A DNA stretch of 64,000 nt from Gracilariopsis chorda (lineage: Eukaryota > Rhodophyta > Florideophyceae > Gracilariales > Gracilariaceae): NCBI GenBank assembly GCA_003194525.1, contig NBIV01000300.1:1-64000 (forward strand). The letters run 5' to 3'. The notes under the pieces were generated by a model. The model did no database searches, was not told the origin of the DNA, and worked only from the letters and a program-made list of their open reading frames with translations. This document shows positions 20,095 to 28,824 of the stretch, in pieces (position 1 is the first letter of the stretch; every line of letters starts with the position of its first letter). The position numbers were made by a program, and so were the translations under genes.

Positions 20095-20958
20095 TCAAAT
20101 TGCTGCCATCCTCTGGTCCCGGTTTTCCAAGTCGGCGAAACGCAACACGAACTGGGCAACAGCGCGTCTAGATGCAGCGTCACCAGGGACCAAATGCCCT
20201 TTGCCATGTACATAGACACTCCGAGTGCTCTCATCAAACTTCTCAAAGAGATCATGGCTTGCCTTATGCGGAATAAGTTCGTCGAGCTCTCCGTAAACGT
20301 GCAAGCTGGGCACTTTTATGGGCATAATGTACAATGGTTGGTGCACATCCGCGCGGGATGCGAGTCCAGCGAATAACATGGCGAATCGCAGTGATGCAAA
20401 CTCAGGCTTCTCGTGCAGCGCGCAGACAAGAGATGCCGCAATGGCTCCCTGTGAAAACCCCAACAAACCGTCAAATTTCTGCAACATGAGTTAGTAACCG
20501 AAGATGTGATGCAGAAGATCAGATCGGTAACTTACGTTCTGTTGAAAAATGTCACTCAAGTAAACGAGTGTGTCTTCGCAGCCACGATATTCCTGACCCG
20601 GTTTTCCAGCGTTCCACCATATGCGTTTTGACTGGTCGGCAACAGGAGATGAAGATGGGCTATGAATAGGCAATGGTCGCAGCACAGCGTACGTGTTATC
20701 ACGAACATGAAACGACGTGGGTGTTTCAGGGGGTGGTGTCAAATGTTCTTCCAGAACGAACGGTGCGTCCAAGTACACTAATTCCGCAAGCGGCTGATCG
20801 TCATCTGAGGAACTGGGTGAAGTCAAACCCAAGTCAGCTCTTGCGGTGCGTAGCGGTCGAGACAGCCACTTTCTCAGAGCACCAGTTTTGCGACGGAAAC
20901 TCTGAGAGTTTTGGCAGAATCCATGCAGGCAAGCGATTCTAAGTGGTTGCTTTGCCAT
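20095..20958 (-). CDS. FSH1-family serine hydrolase, two exons
   Basis: It is an alpha/beta hydrolase of the FSH1/ovarian-cancer-gene-2 type; the substrate is unknown, probably an ester. Exon 1 is 20,958-20,536 and exon 2 is 20,478-20,095, together about 268 residues, a usual size. Exon 1 has the family start IACLHGFCQNSQSFRRKTGALRK and VYLDAPF. Exon 2 has the nucleophile elbow GFSQG (Ser 150), GELDELIPH (Asp 207) and HGKGHLVPG (His 236), completing a Ser-Asp-His triad. The 57-base intron between them starts GTAAGT, ends CAG and contains a perfect TACTAAC branch site about 16 bases before the acceptor. Unspliced reading would end before the catalytic serine. No signal peptide is seen, so it is probably cytosolic. 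Confidence 0.9.
20479..20535 (-). other. Spliceosomal intron of the FSH1-family gene
   Basis: This 57-base intron has donor GTAAGTTACC, branch site TACTAAC and acceptor TTGCAG on the minus strand. Removing it keeps the conserved FDGLLGFSQG block in frame with exon 1. It is the best supported intron in the window. Confidence 0.9.
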
Positions 20959-21660
20959 CCAGCGTAGCGTTACACCCGTTTCATCCGCCTGACAGCTCGA
21001 GAGCTACAGAATGAAGACTAACTTCGTTCAACTTTGCTTCCAGTCAACGTTTCAAACAAAGAAAAATAGTCAGAAGCAAGTTAACTCGCATGCGTGTTCA
21101 TACATTTATACCCCCTTTATCTGCCTCTCGTAATTTTGTTACCCAGACCGCTAAGGTTTGCTCCCTGTGATGAGTTCCTTTATACTCCTCGTACAATGTA
21201 CCCTTTGTACAACGTCACGGCGTGGATGGTTGTTCGTGAGCAGTAAATCCATGCGAGCAGGTCCAAGCCTTCACACAAGGCCTTTGCTGACTCCGATTTA
21301 TTTTGAAGTTTTAATGACATGTCCACATCTTTCATTGTTGATCACATGTCCCAGCTCTGTGCCGCGCTCCCATTGCCCGCTCAAGCTCAATCGGTGGCCA
21401 TACGCTTGTGTGCGTGTTCAATCTTGCAATCTGCTCCACTGTACCTTCAGCTTCCTGACGGTGCACAGGTAGAACTACCAACGGTAACCCTTTACCCTTC
21501 GTTTATACTCTTGCTAAATACTTTGCCCCGCACAAGATCCACTTGCATGTCTTCAGCGTCGTAAGACGCTTGAAAGCACATCAGTTTCTGGTCAAAACGA
21601 TATACAAGGCAGTACGAGTCCTACCCGATTAACGTGAAGCACGAACTCAACAAAAAGGTC
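20959..21660. promoter_or_regulatory. Divergent intergenic region
   Basis: This 700-base, pyrimidine-rich region lies between the FSH hydrolase (minus) and the phosphatase-kinase fusion gene (plus). It should hold both promoters. I see no recognisable repeat, RNA gene or conserved box. Confidence 0.4.
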
Positions 21661-23970
21661 ATGGTGGTCGAAACTCTAGACCTTCGGACGGTCTTTCTTC
21701 ATTGCCAAAATGCGGCATACGCCGCAGGCAAACTCATTCGTCAAAAAACCGCATACGGATACCAGAGAACGTCTCATGCTGGCGCAGAGGATGTTGTCGA
21801 ACGGGTTGAAGACTACAAAACATTATCTAGAAATGTAGAATCTATGGTCGCAGCGTTTTTGCGCGAAAAGTGCCATGGTCTGAACATTCACACCAATGCA
21901 GCGGAGTGCTGGGGAGATGACCAGTCACTTTCATCGAATGAGCTGTCGTCCGCGGAAGAACTTTCCTTTCAACTACATGTTCCCGATCATTTCCGCAATG
22001 TATCACGAAATGAACTTGAAGTTGTTATTGAAGCCGTTCCCACTCCGTGTGGAACAGGGTCAGATGAAGAGTGGAGAATCATCATTGGAATACTTATCGC
22101 ACAGCGTTCCGTTGGCGGCATTATATCCAGAGCTCATGCGAACAAACTGCCAATTGTTGCCCTTGTAGACAGCGGAGTGCAGAATCTTGATATTGCAACT
22201 GACTCCAGCGAACAACGTGAAGCGCCAGTTTTGATAGCTTCGGACTCAGAAGATGGTTTTGATGTAAGGAATGCCATGAAACATGTTGGTCAATTTGCAA
22301 CTATTGAGCGCTCCAGTTTTGTGGAGGACATTATTCGAATCTCAAGAGGAGCAGTGGATTTGTGCATTCTACGAGACACCGGACCGGTTTCGTACCCAGC
22401 GGCGTTGGAAGCGACCGTCGTAGCATCTGGAGGCCACGTAACAAACGTATTTGGCACGAAGTTTGTATATACCAAAGACCAGAAGTTTGATGCAAAGTAT
22501 GGATTTGTTGCGTCAAGTAAGGAGTTTGGTGGAAGTGAGGGAAGTCGCAAGCACATGCAGCTTTGCCAATGGTGGCGAGAAGCGATGGTATTTGATGGTT
22601 TGCTGAAGGGCACTGGAATTGAACAGAATGCCGGTGCTCAGGCAACCGATGTCGCAGTAGATTTGGATGGAAACGTAATCACAAGAGAGTGGTTGTCCGC
22701 AGTCATGGGCAAGGAGGTGGAAAGCTTTACGGCACCCGAAAGTAGTGCAGTGCGGTACCTAATGTCATATGCGTGTCGAGTTGCATTCAAGTACAAGGCG
22801 AGCGGCTGTGAGCCGCAAAGCGTTTTTCTTAAGAGGGTTGTAATGGATGAACTGGAACACGTTCGATACAAGATGAAAACGGCGGCTCACAAGCTCATAC
22901 GCGATGTATGTTCGTACAAAGTGGAGGGTGGATTTCTAAACACGGGTGCTAGTAAGTGCTTTGGGACAGAGCGGACGCGCATAGTAAGGCCTTACTACAT
23001 TGAGTGTAGGGCAGCGGGGAAGGATGTGCCGGCAATGTACAGTGGGTTTTTGTGCATGTTGGAGGACTTTGCAAGCCGGGACGGGTGGTATCAAACAGGC
23101 AAGCTGAAGATGGATGAAACTATGAGTGCGTTAGATGCTCTTGCCAGCTTTCACGCTTTCTTCTGGAACGCGAGGTACATGGACGGGTACGAGGAATTGA
23201 ACAAAAGCGTGTGGCAACAAGCGACGTACTGGCTTCCAAGCAGACAGGCGGGCGACAGCTTTGAGAAAATTGAGCGGTGCTGGAAGGAGCACCGTAGAAA
23301 CTTTGGTAAGGCGTTTGACGCAATTGAATTTGATGAGGACGGTGTGGTGAATGCGGAGAACTTTGGAGCGGTTCTGGAAAGATTTGCTCGAGGTAGCGCG
23401 GAGATTGTGCACGGGTATGGCACACATGAGGAGCATTGTGAGCGAACTTTGATACATGGAGACTCAAAGGCTGCCAACTTGTTCTTCAAGAGGGTGAAGG
23501 AGGGAGGAGGTGAGAATGGAAATGGGGTGGAACTGAAGGTTGGACTGATTGACTTCCAGTGGTGCGGATGGGGCCACTGTTCTGTTGATGTAGCATATTT
23601 GATGCTGTGTGCCACGGAGGCAGAGGTGATTGGCGCGGACGAAGGCAGCGAAGACGAGTTGTTGCAAGCATATTACGAGCGGTTTGTAAGGTACCTGGTA
23701 CGCTTTGGTAAGGCGGGCGACGAAGAGAGGGCACGATGCAGAATGAAGTACGCCGAGTTTAAGCGAGTGTACGAGGAGGCGGTTGTGGACATTGCTCGGG
23801 TGGTGGTGAGCTATCATTGGGTGCGCATCACGGCGAGCGAGGGCGTGCTGCGCCGGAACGCGAATCGACTGGGAGCTAATACGTACAACAAAGACTTGGG
23901 ATGCGCGAAATGGCTGATCGAGAAGACGGGCCGGGTGCTTGCGCGGAAGGTGCGGGCGGGGGCGGAGTAA
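21661..23970 (+). CDS. Fusion protein: degenerate inositol-monophosphatase-like domain + EcKinase/APH-like kinase domain
   Basis: This 769-residue single-exon protein starts at the ATG at 21,661; an in-frame GTG nine codons upstream is ignored. Residues about 5-330 follow the layout of the inositol-monophosphatase/bisphosphate-nucleotidase fold (AAYAAGKLIRQK at the start; GPVSYPAALEATVVASGGHVTN near the usual WD-x-A-x-E-x-GG-x-VTD element). However, the metal-binding DPLDGT is replaced by EAVPTPCGTGSDEEW, so phosphatase activity looks lost. Residues about 360-760 are a small-molecule kinase of the EcKinase/CHK/APH type: VFLKRVV (Lys 391, ATP), LIHGDSKAANLFF (Asp 601, catalytic) and GLIDFQWCGWG (Asp 631, metal). 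The likely role is phosphorylation of a small hydroxyl compound, with the N-terminal domain perhaps binding a phosphorylated ligand. The substrate is unknown. Confidence 0.78.
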   Translation: MVVETLDLRTVFLHCQNAAYAAGKLIRQKTAYGYQRTSHAGAEDVVERVEDYKTLSRNVESMVAAFLREKCHGLNIHTNAAECWGDDQSLSSNELSSAEELSFQLHVPDHFRNVSRNELEVVIEAVPTPCGTGSDEEWRIIIGILIAQRSVGGIISRAHANKLPIVALVDSGVQNLDIATDSSEQREAPVLIASDSEDGFDVRNAMKHVGQFATIERSSFVEDIIRISRGAVDLCILRDTGPVSYPAALEATVVASGGHVTNVFGTKFVYTKDQKFDAKYGFVASSKEFGGSEGSRKHMQLCQWWREAMVFDGLLKGTGIEQNAGAQATDVAVDLDGNVITREWLSAVMGKEVESFTAPESSAVRYLMSYACRVAFKYKASGCEPQSVFLKRVVMDELEHVRYKMKTAAHKLIRDVCSYKVEGGFLNTGASKCFGTERTRIVRPYYIECRAAGKDVPAMYSGFLCMLEDFASRDGWYQTGKLKMDETMSALDALASFHAFFWNARYMDGYEELNKSVWQQATYWLPSRQAGDSFEKIERCWKEHRRNFGKAFDAIEFDEDGVVNAENFGAVLERFARGSAEIVHGYGTHEEHCERTLIHGDSKAANLFFKRVKEGGGENGNGVELKVGLIDFQWCGWGHCSVDVAYLMLCATEAEVIGADEGSEDELLQAYYERFVRYLVRFGKAGDEERARCRMKYAEFKRVYEEAVVDIARVVVSYHWVRITASEGVLRRNANRLGANTYNKDLGCAKWLIEKTGRVLARKVRAGAE

Positions 23971-24894
23971 CAAAGTGCGTGGAAGAGAATGGCGATGAAT
24001 GTGGCTGGCGAAGCGTCAAGTGTCATACGGTTTCTGGGAGGCACGTCTTCCACACGTATCTAATGAGGGGTGTGGTGTGGTGTGGTGTGGTGAGATGGGT
24101 GTGTCGCCAGAAGGTTTGTCTGCGCTTGACGTGGACGATTTTGGCTCCTCACGACGGGGGGAAGGGTTGTGTGTAAGTTATCAGGAAACCAAATGGCGTG
24201 GCGAGAGTTTTTTCTGCCAACGCAAGTGAGCGCAAGTGAGCGCAAGTGAGCGCAAGTGAGCGCGAGAGGGCGCGGAGAACACAGAGCGCGCAACTGTTCG
24301 CCGACGCTTCACGCATCCGAAAGCGTCTTGCACGGCGCGCGCGCGGCACGCGCCGGCCGGGACAGCGCCACTGCGTGCGTGACACGTGCCACGGCGCATG
24401 CGCCCGCACTCGCTGCGCGTGGCGCCGCCAACACAACGCGACGAGCACAGCACCGTTGCTGACAGCTGCGCGCCGCCGCTGCTGTCGCGTCGCCAACGTT
24501 TGCACTTGCGCGTGCCGCCGCGTGGCTGCGTCGCCGCCCGCCCCGCGCAACGGTAAGCTTCCCCGCCGCAACGGCAACGATCCTCCTCGCCACCTGCCAC
24601 CTCCGCCTTCGCCTGTGTGACCAACCCACAAACATTCCCTGCTACTACCCCTATCTCACTGTACATATTGTACAGTAACTTTCCTGCACTCGTCCGCTGC
24701 CAACTTAACTTACCCTTCTAAGCCGCCGTTCTACTCCGCAGAATAGCTTAACAAAAACAAAAACACAATCACTTGTGGCTGTCGCCACCCGCCGTCCGCT
24801 ACCCACATAGATACTTCTTCGTGCCTGCCCCCCCCACCACACCACACCACATGCTGTGCCCTCTTCCCCACTTCCCCAACCTCCTCGCACCCGT
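23971..24894. other. GC-rich convergent intergenic region with simple repeats
   Basis: This lies between two gene ends facing each other. It contains a GGTGT pentamer run (about 24,068-24,092), a 10-base tandem repeat (listed separately), a very GC-rich block (24,290-24,560) with open frames in several phases, and an ACCAC pentamer run on the other side (about 24,834-24,852) that mirrors the first. The overlapping frames reflect composition; none resembles a known protein. Confidence 0.5.
24221..24270 (+). repeat. 10-base tandem repeat CGCAAGTGAG, four perfect copies plus one degenerate
   Basis: The unit CGCAAGTGAG is repeated without change at 24,221-24,260. A fifth, altered copy (CGCGAGAGGG) follows and leads into the GC-rich block. 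Confidence 0.9.
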
Positions 24895-26418
24895 TTACAC
24901 CCATCCAATGTTCACCGTGCGTCCAGCAGCGACGTTCTTCAACACGATCACGTACCCGCTGCTGTACTTGACGAAAATTCTGTCCGCCCGTCGACGCTTT
25001 CCAAGCCCAAAGTGTACTGTTTCAAGATATGAATTCGATACCGCCGTCCCAGGAGACCCCACCCGTCGCTTCATGCGCAGTTTGCCAGCTTGTACCATTA
25101 CCACTGCGTGCAACGGCGTGCAACTACGATTCCAAGGATTTCCCACCCGCACTAGCAAATAGTTGCGCTGCTTCTTACTGGGCGGCGTGATATTCTGAAA
25201 CAGTCGATATGAGCCGCCCAACTTGACGTTGTTGTGATCGCCCTGACTGGAAATAATGTCTATGCGACCGTCCATGTCGTAGTCAAATGCTACCGAATGA
25301 TCCCCCCTCGTGTTGCCAGGTCGGCTAATGGGTTGCGATACGCGTCTGAATGTGCCGTCTCCGCGGTTGAGAAGCAGAATGTCGTAGTCATTGTACTGCG
25401 TCACGTGCAGGTCGATGAAACCGTCGTTGTTGAAATCGCCAGTTGTCACCCCGCGTGACTGCGTTCCGCGCGGAATCCTAGCCTTTGCACTCACGTCAAC
25501 GTAGTACCCGCCGCGGTTTTCAAGCAGATAGTCATCGTAAGCTACGTCTGGTAGCCACCATCCAATGCGAGAGCGTGCTACGTAAAGGTCAAAGTCGCCG
25601 TCGTTATCAAAGTCCAGTTCGGCCACGGCCGCCACACCGCGGTACGCCAATCCGCGCGGCAGAACCTGCTTGGAAATTTCAGTCAGAGTGAATGCTCGGG
25701 TAACTCTCCAGACGCGCAGCGTCCAGTACGTGAGTACTTCCATTTGAAGATCATCTTCTAAATCGGTGACGGTGCCAAGTTGCTCCGGTGTGGACTGGAA
25801 TGAACCGCCAACACCGCGCAGCGTAAAGCGCCCGCTCTTCGTCTGCTCGTATGCGAATTGAGAGGAGCCTTTGAGGGCGGCCGCATTGATGAAGAGCACA
25901 TCCGGCCAATACAGATGAGCCCGTTTTGAAAGGTCCATGTATACGGCGGTTCGACCACGACCGCCACGCCGAGTTACGCCCGCCTGGGCGGACACAAGTC
26001 GCACGTTTCTCGTGGCGGCATTCACTTCATACATGAGGGGAGAGCTGGGGTTTCTTCCAAAATTGCCTCCGGCAGAGAGAGTGAAACGCATGTTGCGCGT
26101 CCAGGGAGAGATGGGAAAGGCGTTTATGCCGTGTATGTCGTGCCACATTTGCCAGGAGGATCGGGAAAATGTGCCGTCTCCGTTGTTCCAGAACAGCTGA
26201 GACGGGACTGAATCGTGGTGATTGAAGAGTAGATCGGGGTATCCATCACGGTCAAGGTCGACTACGGTGGGTCCGCCGTACTTCTTCAAGCGACGCGCGT
26301 CGTACAAGCCGGCGCCAAACGTGCTGTCTCGAAAGTAGGCGAGCGTTTGCGCGTGGGAGGTTGCGGGTAAACATGGTAAAAGCCACAGGACGAAGGATGC
26401 AATGAAAGCAAGCGCCAT
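24895..26418 (-). CDS. Secreted FG-GAP/VCBS repeat protein with C-terminal ASPIC/UnbV domain
   Basis: The 507-residue product begins with a clear signal peptide (MALAFIASFVLWLLPCLPATSHAQ). FG-GAP repeats with calcium-binding D-x-D-x-D-G loops are seen at DLDRDGYPDLLF (about residue 53), DFDNDGDFDLYVA (about 270), DFNNDGFIDLHV (about 330) and DYDMDGRIDIIS (about 375), consistent with a beta-propeller. The C terminus (YLETVHFGLG, VKYSSGYVIVLKN) matches the ASPIC/UnbV domain. This layout is that of the CRTAC1/UnbV family. Such proteins are secreted and thought to bind other surface molecules; no enzyme activity is established. It is single-exon and lies downstream of the amylase on the same strand, with 684 bases between. 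The extracellular location is a confident prediction; the function is not known. Confidence 0.88.
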   Translation of the reverse strand: MALAFIASFVLWLLPCLPATSHAQTLAYFRDSTFGAGLYDARRLKKYGGPTVVDLDRDGYPDLLFNHHDSVPSQLFWNNGDGTFSRSSWQMWHDIHGINAFPISPWTRNMRFTLSAGGNFGRNPSSPLMYEVNAATRNVRLVSAQAGVTRRGGRGRTAVYMDLSKRAHLYWPDVLFINAAALKGSSQFAYEQTKSGRFTLRGVGGSFQSTPEQLGTVTDLEDDLQMEVLTYWTLRVWRVTRAFTLTEISKQVLPRGLAYRGVAAVAELDFDNDGDFDLYVARSRIGWWLPDVAYDDYLLENRGGYYVDVSAKARIPRGTQSRGVTTGDFNNDGFIDLHVTQYNDYDILLLNRGDGTFRRVSQPISRPGNTRGDHSVAFDYDMDGRIDIISSQGDHNNVKLGGSYRLFQNITPPSKKQRNYLLVRVGNPWNRSCTPLHAVVMVQAGKLRMKRRVGSPGTAVSNSYLETVHFGLGKRRRADRIFVKYSSGYVIVLKNVAAGRTVNIGWV

Positions 26419-27102
26419 ATTGCGGGGGTTTCAGATATTGTCAGCGCAGGTGCCGGACACGGGTTTTGGCCGGCAAGGGTGGAGGGAAAGGGGGGTTTTG
26501 TAGTTCTGAGGGGATGGCGTGGTGGAGGTAGAGGAAGGTGAGAGAGCTGGCAAGGGAAATGTTGGTGGGGCGGGGTGGGGGGGATTGCAAGTTGGGTGGG
26601 TCTCGTGAGCGCACAAGGGTGGAGATGTGTGGGTGGGGGGCGGTGGGAGCGGAGTTGCGGAGCAACCGTCGAGGTGCAACAACGGCAGGAACAGCACAAT
26701 GTGCGGGCGGTGGCGCAGTGCGGGACAGCGAGTGCGGCGCGGCTAGACGCGCGCATGGCACGCGTCACCAACTGCGTCGCTATTGGACGGAGGTGACTTA
26801 CAGACGCAATTGCGCCCCCATTAATGGCGACGCTCCATGTTGCGCAATCGCTCGCTTTTCCCGTCGTACAACGCTTACACGTGTGCGTGTGCGTGTGCGT
26901 GTATGACATGCGTTGCCCTCCGCCCAAGGAGGCGAAGCGCCGCCTTGTCTTCACCGCCCAAATGTACCAGTACAGTTGTATGTAGCATAAACTGCTCTAA
27001 CTCCTTTTACAACAATACCTTTGGTAGCAATGGTATCTACTTCCGCTGTGTTCGTAACAGATTGTCCTGTAGATAGCTGGTCCCACTCTCTTTATCTACA
27101 CC
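26419..27102. other. Intergenic region between amylase and FG-GAP genes
   Basis: This contains the promoter side of the FG-GAP gene. It is GC-rich near 26,540-26,780 with a GTGTGC microsatellite at about 26,880-26,900. Open frames in several phases here come from base composition. No RNA gene or regulatory box is recognised. Confidence 0.4.
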
Positions 27103-28824
27103 CTAAAAGGAGGCAACGGCCAGCTGACCATCGTCGCTGGCGACAAGTACGTTGTTGGCACCGCCCTGCCACTGCTCCATTTGCTCGTTGTCCGCCTTCG
27201 CCTCGGAGCGTTTGATGCACTTCCACTCCACACGCTGTCCGCGAGTCATGGATATCGTCCCCCTCCACGTCGGATACGCTGCCGCCGACAGTTGCACCGC
27301 CCGCCCAACCTCCCATACACCCACTTCAACGCTGCTGCCAACCACATATACACCCTGTCCCGTCACTGTCTGCCCATTTCTACACTCGAAAGATACCTCA
27401 ACGTCATCACTTTGCGAGCCGTCACCGCCCCCGTTTCCTCCACCACCCCCCCTTACCAACGATCCCACGTGAATTGCTGCCGCCCCTATTGCCCCAACTT
27501 TGAAATGTGCCTTTCCATCCGCACCTACACTTATCGTCGCTCCGTCGCATAACCCGTCTTTCACCTCCCCGTTCACTATGTCGCAGTATGTTCCCTGCCG
27601 CATCCCCGTGTCCACAACCTTGTCAATCGTCGCAAAGTCTTCACGATTGATCATCACGTATCCCAATCCACCGCGTCCAAATCCGATTTGATGGTTTCCG
27701 TTGTCCCACCAATGAGACACAAAGAACTTGCCACTCGTCTTGCCACGGAATTCCACCATGTTACTAATCCCCCTCCACCGGTGTTCGCACACCCACTCCC
27801 GCCCGCATGCACCGCCAGAGTGCACCCCATGTCGAGGCGGCCCCTGGTCATGATCCTCGAAGAAGTAACTTGACATCACTTTTGGATACCCGTATGGATA
27901 CGCCAAACTGAAGATCTCACCAATGTAGTATAGGTTTCCGATATCCTTGTACGTCAGAGTTGCTTGTGTGTTCTGACGTTGATCGTCGTGGTTTGACACA
28001 AATACAACTGCATCATCACTTCTCATCCAGCCCCTGCTGTTGATCACATGTCGAATGTCCTTCAGTTTGGCCCTTCCCTTGAAGAAGTGGCCTACAGTTC
28101 GTTCAAACTTAAACTCCGTAACCGCTCCATTGGAAACGTATTCAGAAGGTTGAACAGCTTCTCCACCCGCTCCAATCACCTCCTGAAAGATAAACACGCG
28201 TCGTTTCAACTTGGAAACAATTGCACGGATGTCTCCGCTGGCCATGTGTTTGGCAGCGTCCAGACGAAATCCCTTCACTCCCAAATCAATCAAGTCATTC
28301 ATGTAATCCGCGATCTTTCGTCGTACGTATTCTGATTCCGTTTTCAGGTCATTTAACCCGACAAGGTCACAGTTCTGGACCTCAAACCGGTTCGAATAAT
28401 TGATTGTCGAGCGACAGGTATGAAAATCATTACTTGTGTAAGGCACAAGTGGGAAATCCCTATTCAAGGCGGCCATATGATTAATCACAGCGTCTACATA
28501 AACATCCACGCCGGCTGATGCACATCGACGAACCATTGCCCGGAATTCCGAACGGGATCCTCCACGCCCTTCAATTGCATAGCTTATTGGTTGATATCGA
28601 GACCACCATTCGGAACGATCTACCGACTGTTGCGGAGGTGATACCTGCACTGCTGTAAAACCTTTTGGTCCCAGTTGACGTTCGCATTCTTTCCCAATAT
28701 CATTCCAGCTCCATTCGAACAGATGCACAAATGCAATGCGGCTTTCACCCCTTGCAGAACTGAATAACGGCCACAAAATGGTCCCAAGTCCAAACAGTAC
28801 ATACAGCTTCGTACCTCGCAACAT
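27103..28824 (-). CDS. Secreted GH13 alpha-amylase with C-terminal CBM20 starch-binding domain
   Basis: It hydrolyses alpha-1,4 bonds in starch. The 573-residue product has a signal peptide (MLRGTKLYVLFGLGTILWPLFSSARG), a GH13 catalytic domain (about residues 28-455), a Gly-rich linker (GGGGGNGGGDG, about 459-469) and a CBM20 domain (about 473-573; VGSSVEVGVWEVGRAVQL, TWRGTISM, VEWKCI). Catalytic residues are Asp 189 (GFRLDAAKHM), Glu 215 (FQEVIG) and Asp 280 (SNHDDQR). The start HLFEWSWNDIGKECE and VSPPQQS is the form shared by animal and many actinobacterial or gammaproteobacterial amylases. Red algae store starch in the cytosol, so a secreted amylase with this layout is notable. It is single-exon. 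The FG-GAP gene follows on the same strand. Confidence 0.93.
   Translation of the reverse strand: MLRGTKLYVLFGLGTILWPLFSSARGESRIAFVHLFEWSWNDIGKECERQLGPKGFTAVQVSPPQQSVDRSEWWSRYQPISYAIEGRGGSRSEFRAMVRRCASAGVDVYVDAVINHMAALNRDFPLVPYTSNDFHTCRSTINYSNRFEVQNCDLVGLNDLKTESEYVRRKIADYMNDLIDLGVKGFRLDAAKHMASGDIRAIVSKLKRRVFIFQEVIGAGGEAVQPSEYVSNGAVTEFKFERTVGHFFKGRAKLKDIRHVINSRGWMRSDDAVVFVSNHDDQRQNTQATLTYKDIGNLYYIGEIFSLAYPYGYPKVMSSYFFEDHDQGPPRHGVHSGGACGREWVCEHRWRGISNMVEFRGKTSGKFFVSHWWDNGNHQIGFGRGGLGYVMINREDFATIDKVVDTGMRQGTYCDIVNGEVKDGLCDGATISVGADGKAHFKVGAIGAAAIHVGSLVRGGGGGNGGGDGSQSDDVEVSFECRNGQTVTGQGVYVVGSSVEVGVWEVGRAVQLSAAAYPTWRGTISMTRGQRVEWKCIKRSEAKADNEQMEQWQGGANNVLVASDDGQLAVASF

Noticed and set aside
23464-23973. 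169-codon minus-strand frame
   Set aside because: Shadow of the kinase domain, which is clearly coded on the plus strand.
24149-24666. Overlapping 100-160-codon frames on both strands in the GC-rich block
   Set aside because: Open in several phases at once because stop codons are rare in GC-rich DNA; products are low-complexity and arginine-rich.
26286-26954. 222-codon minus-strand frame upstream of the FG-GAP gene
   Set aside because: It overlaps the start of the FG-GAP gene in another frame, and its product is Pro/Thr/His low-complexity.
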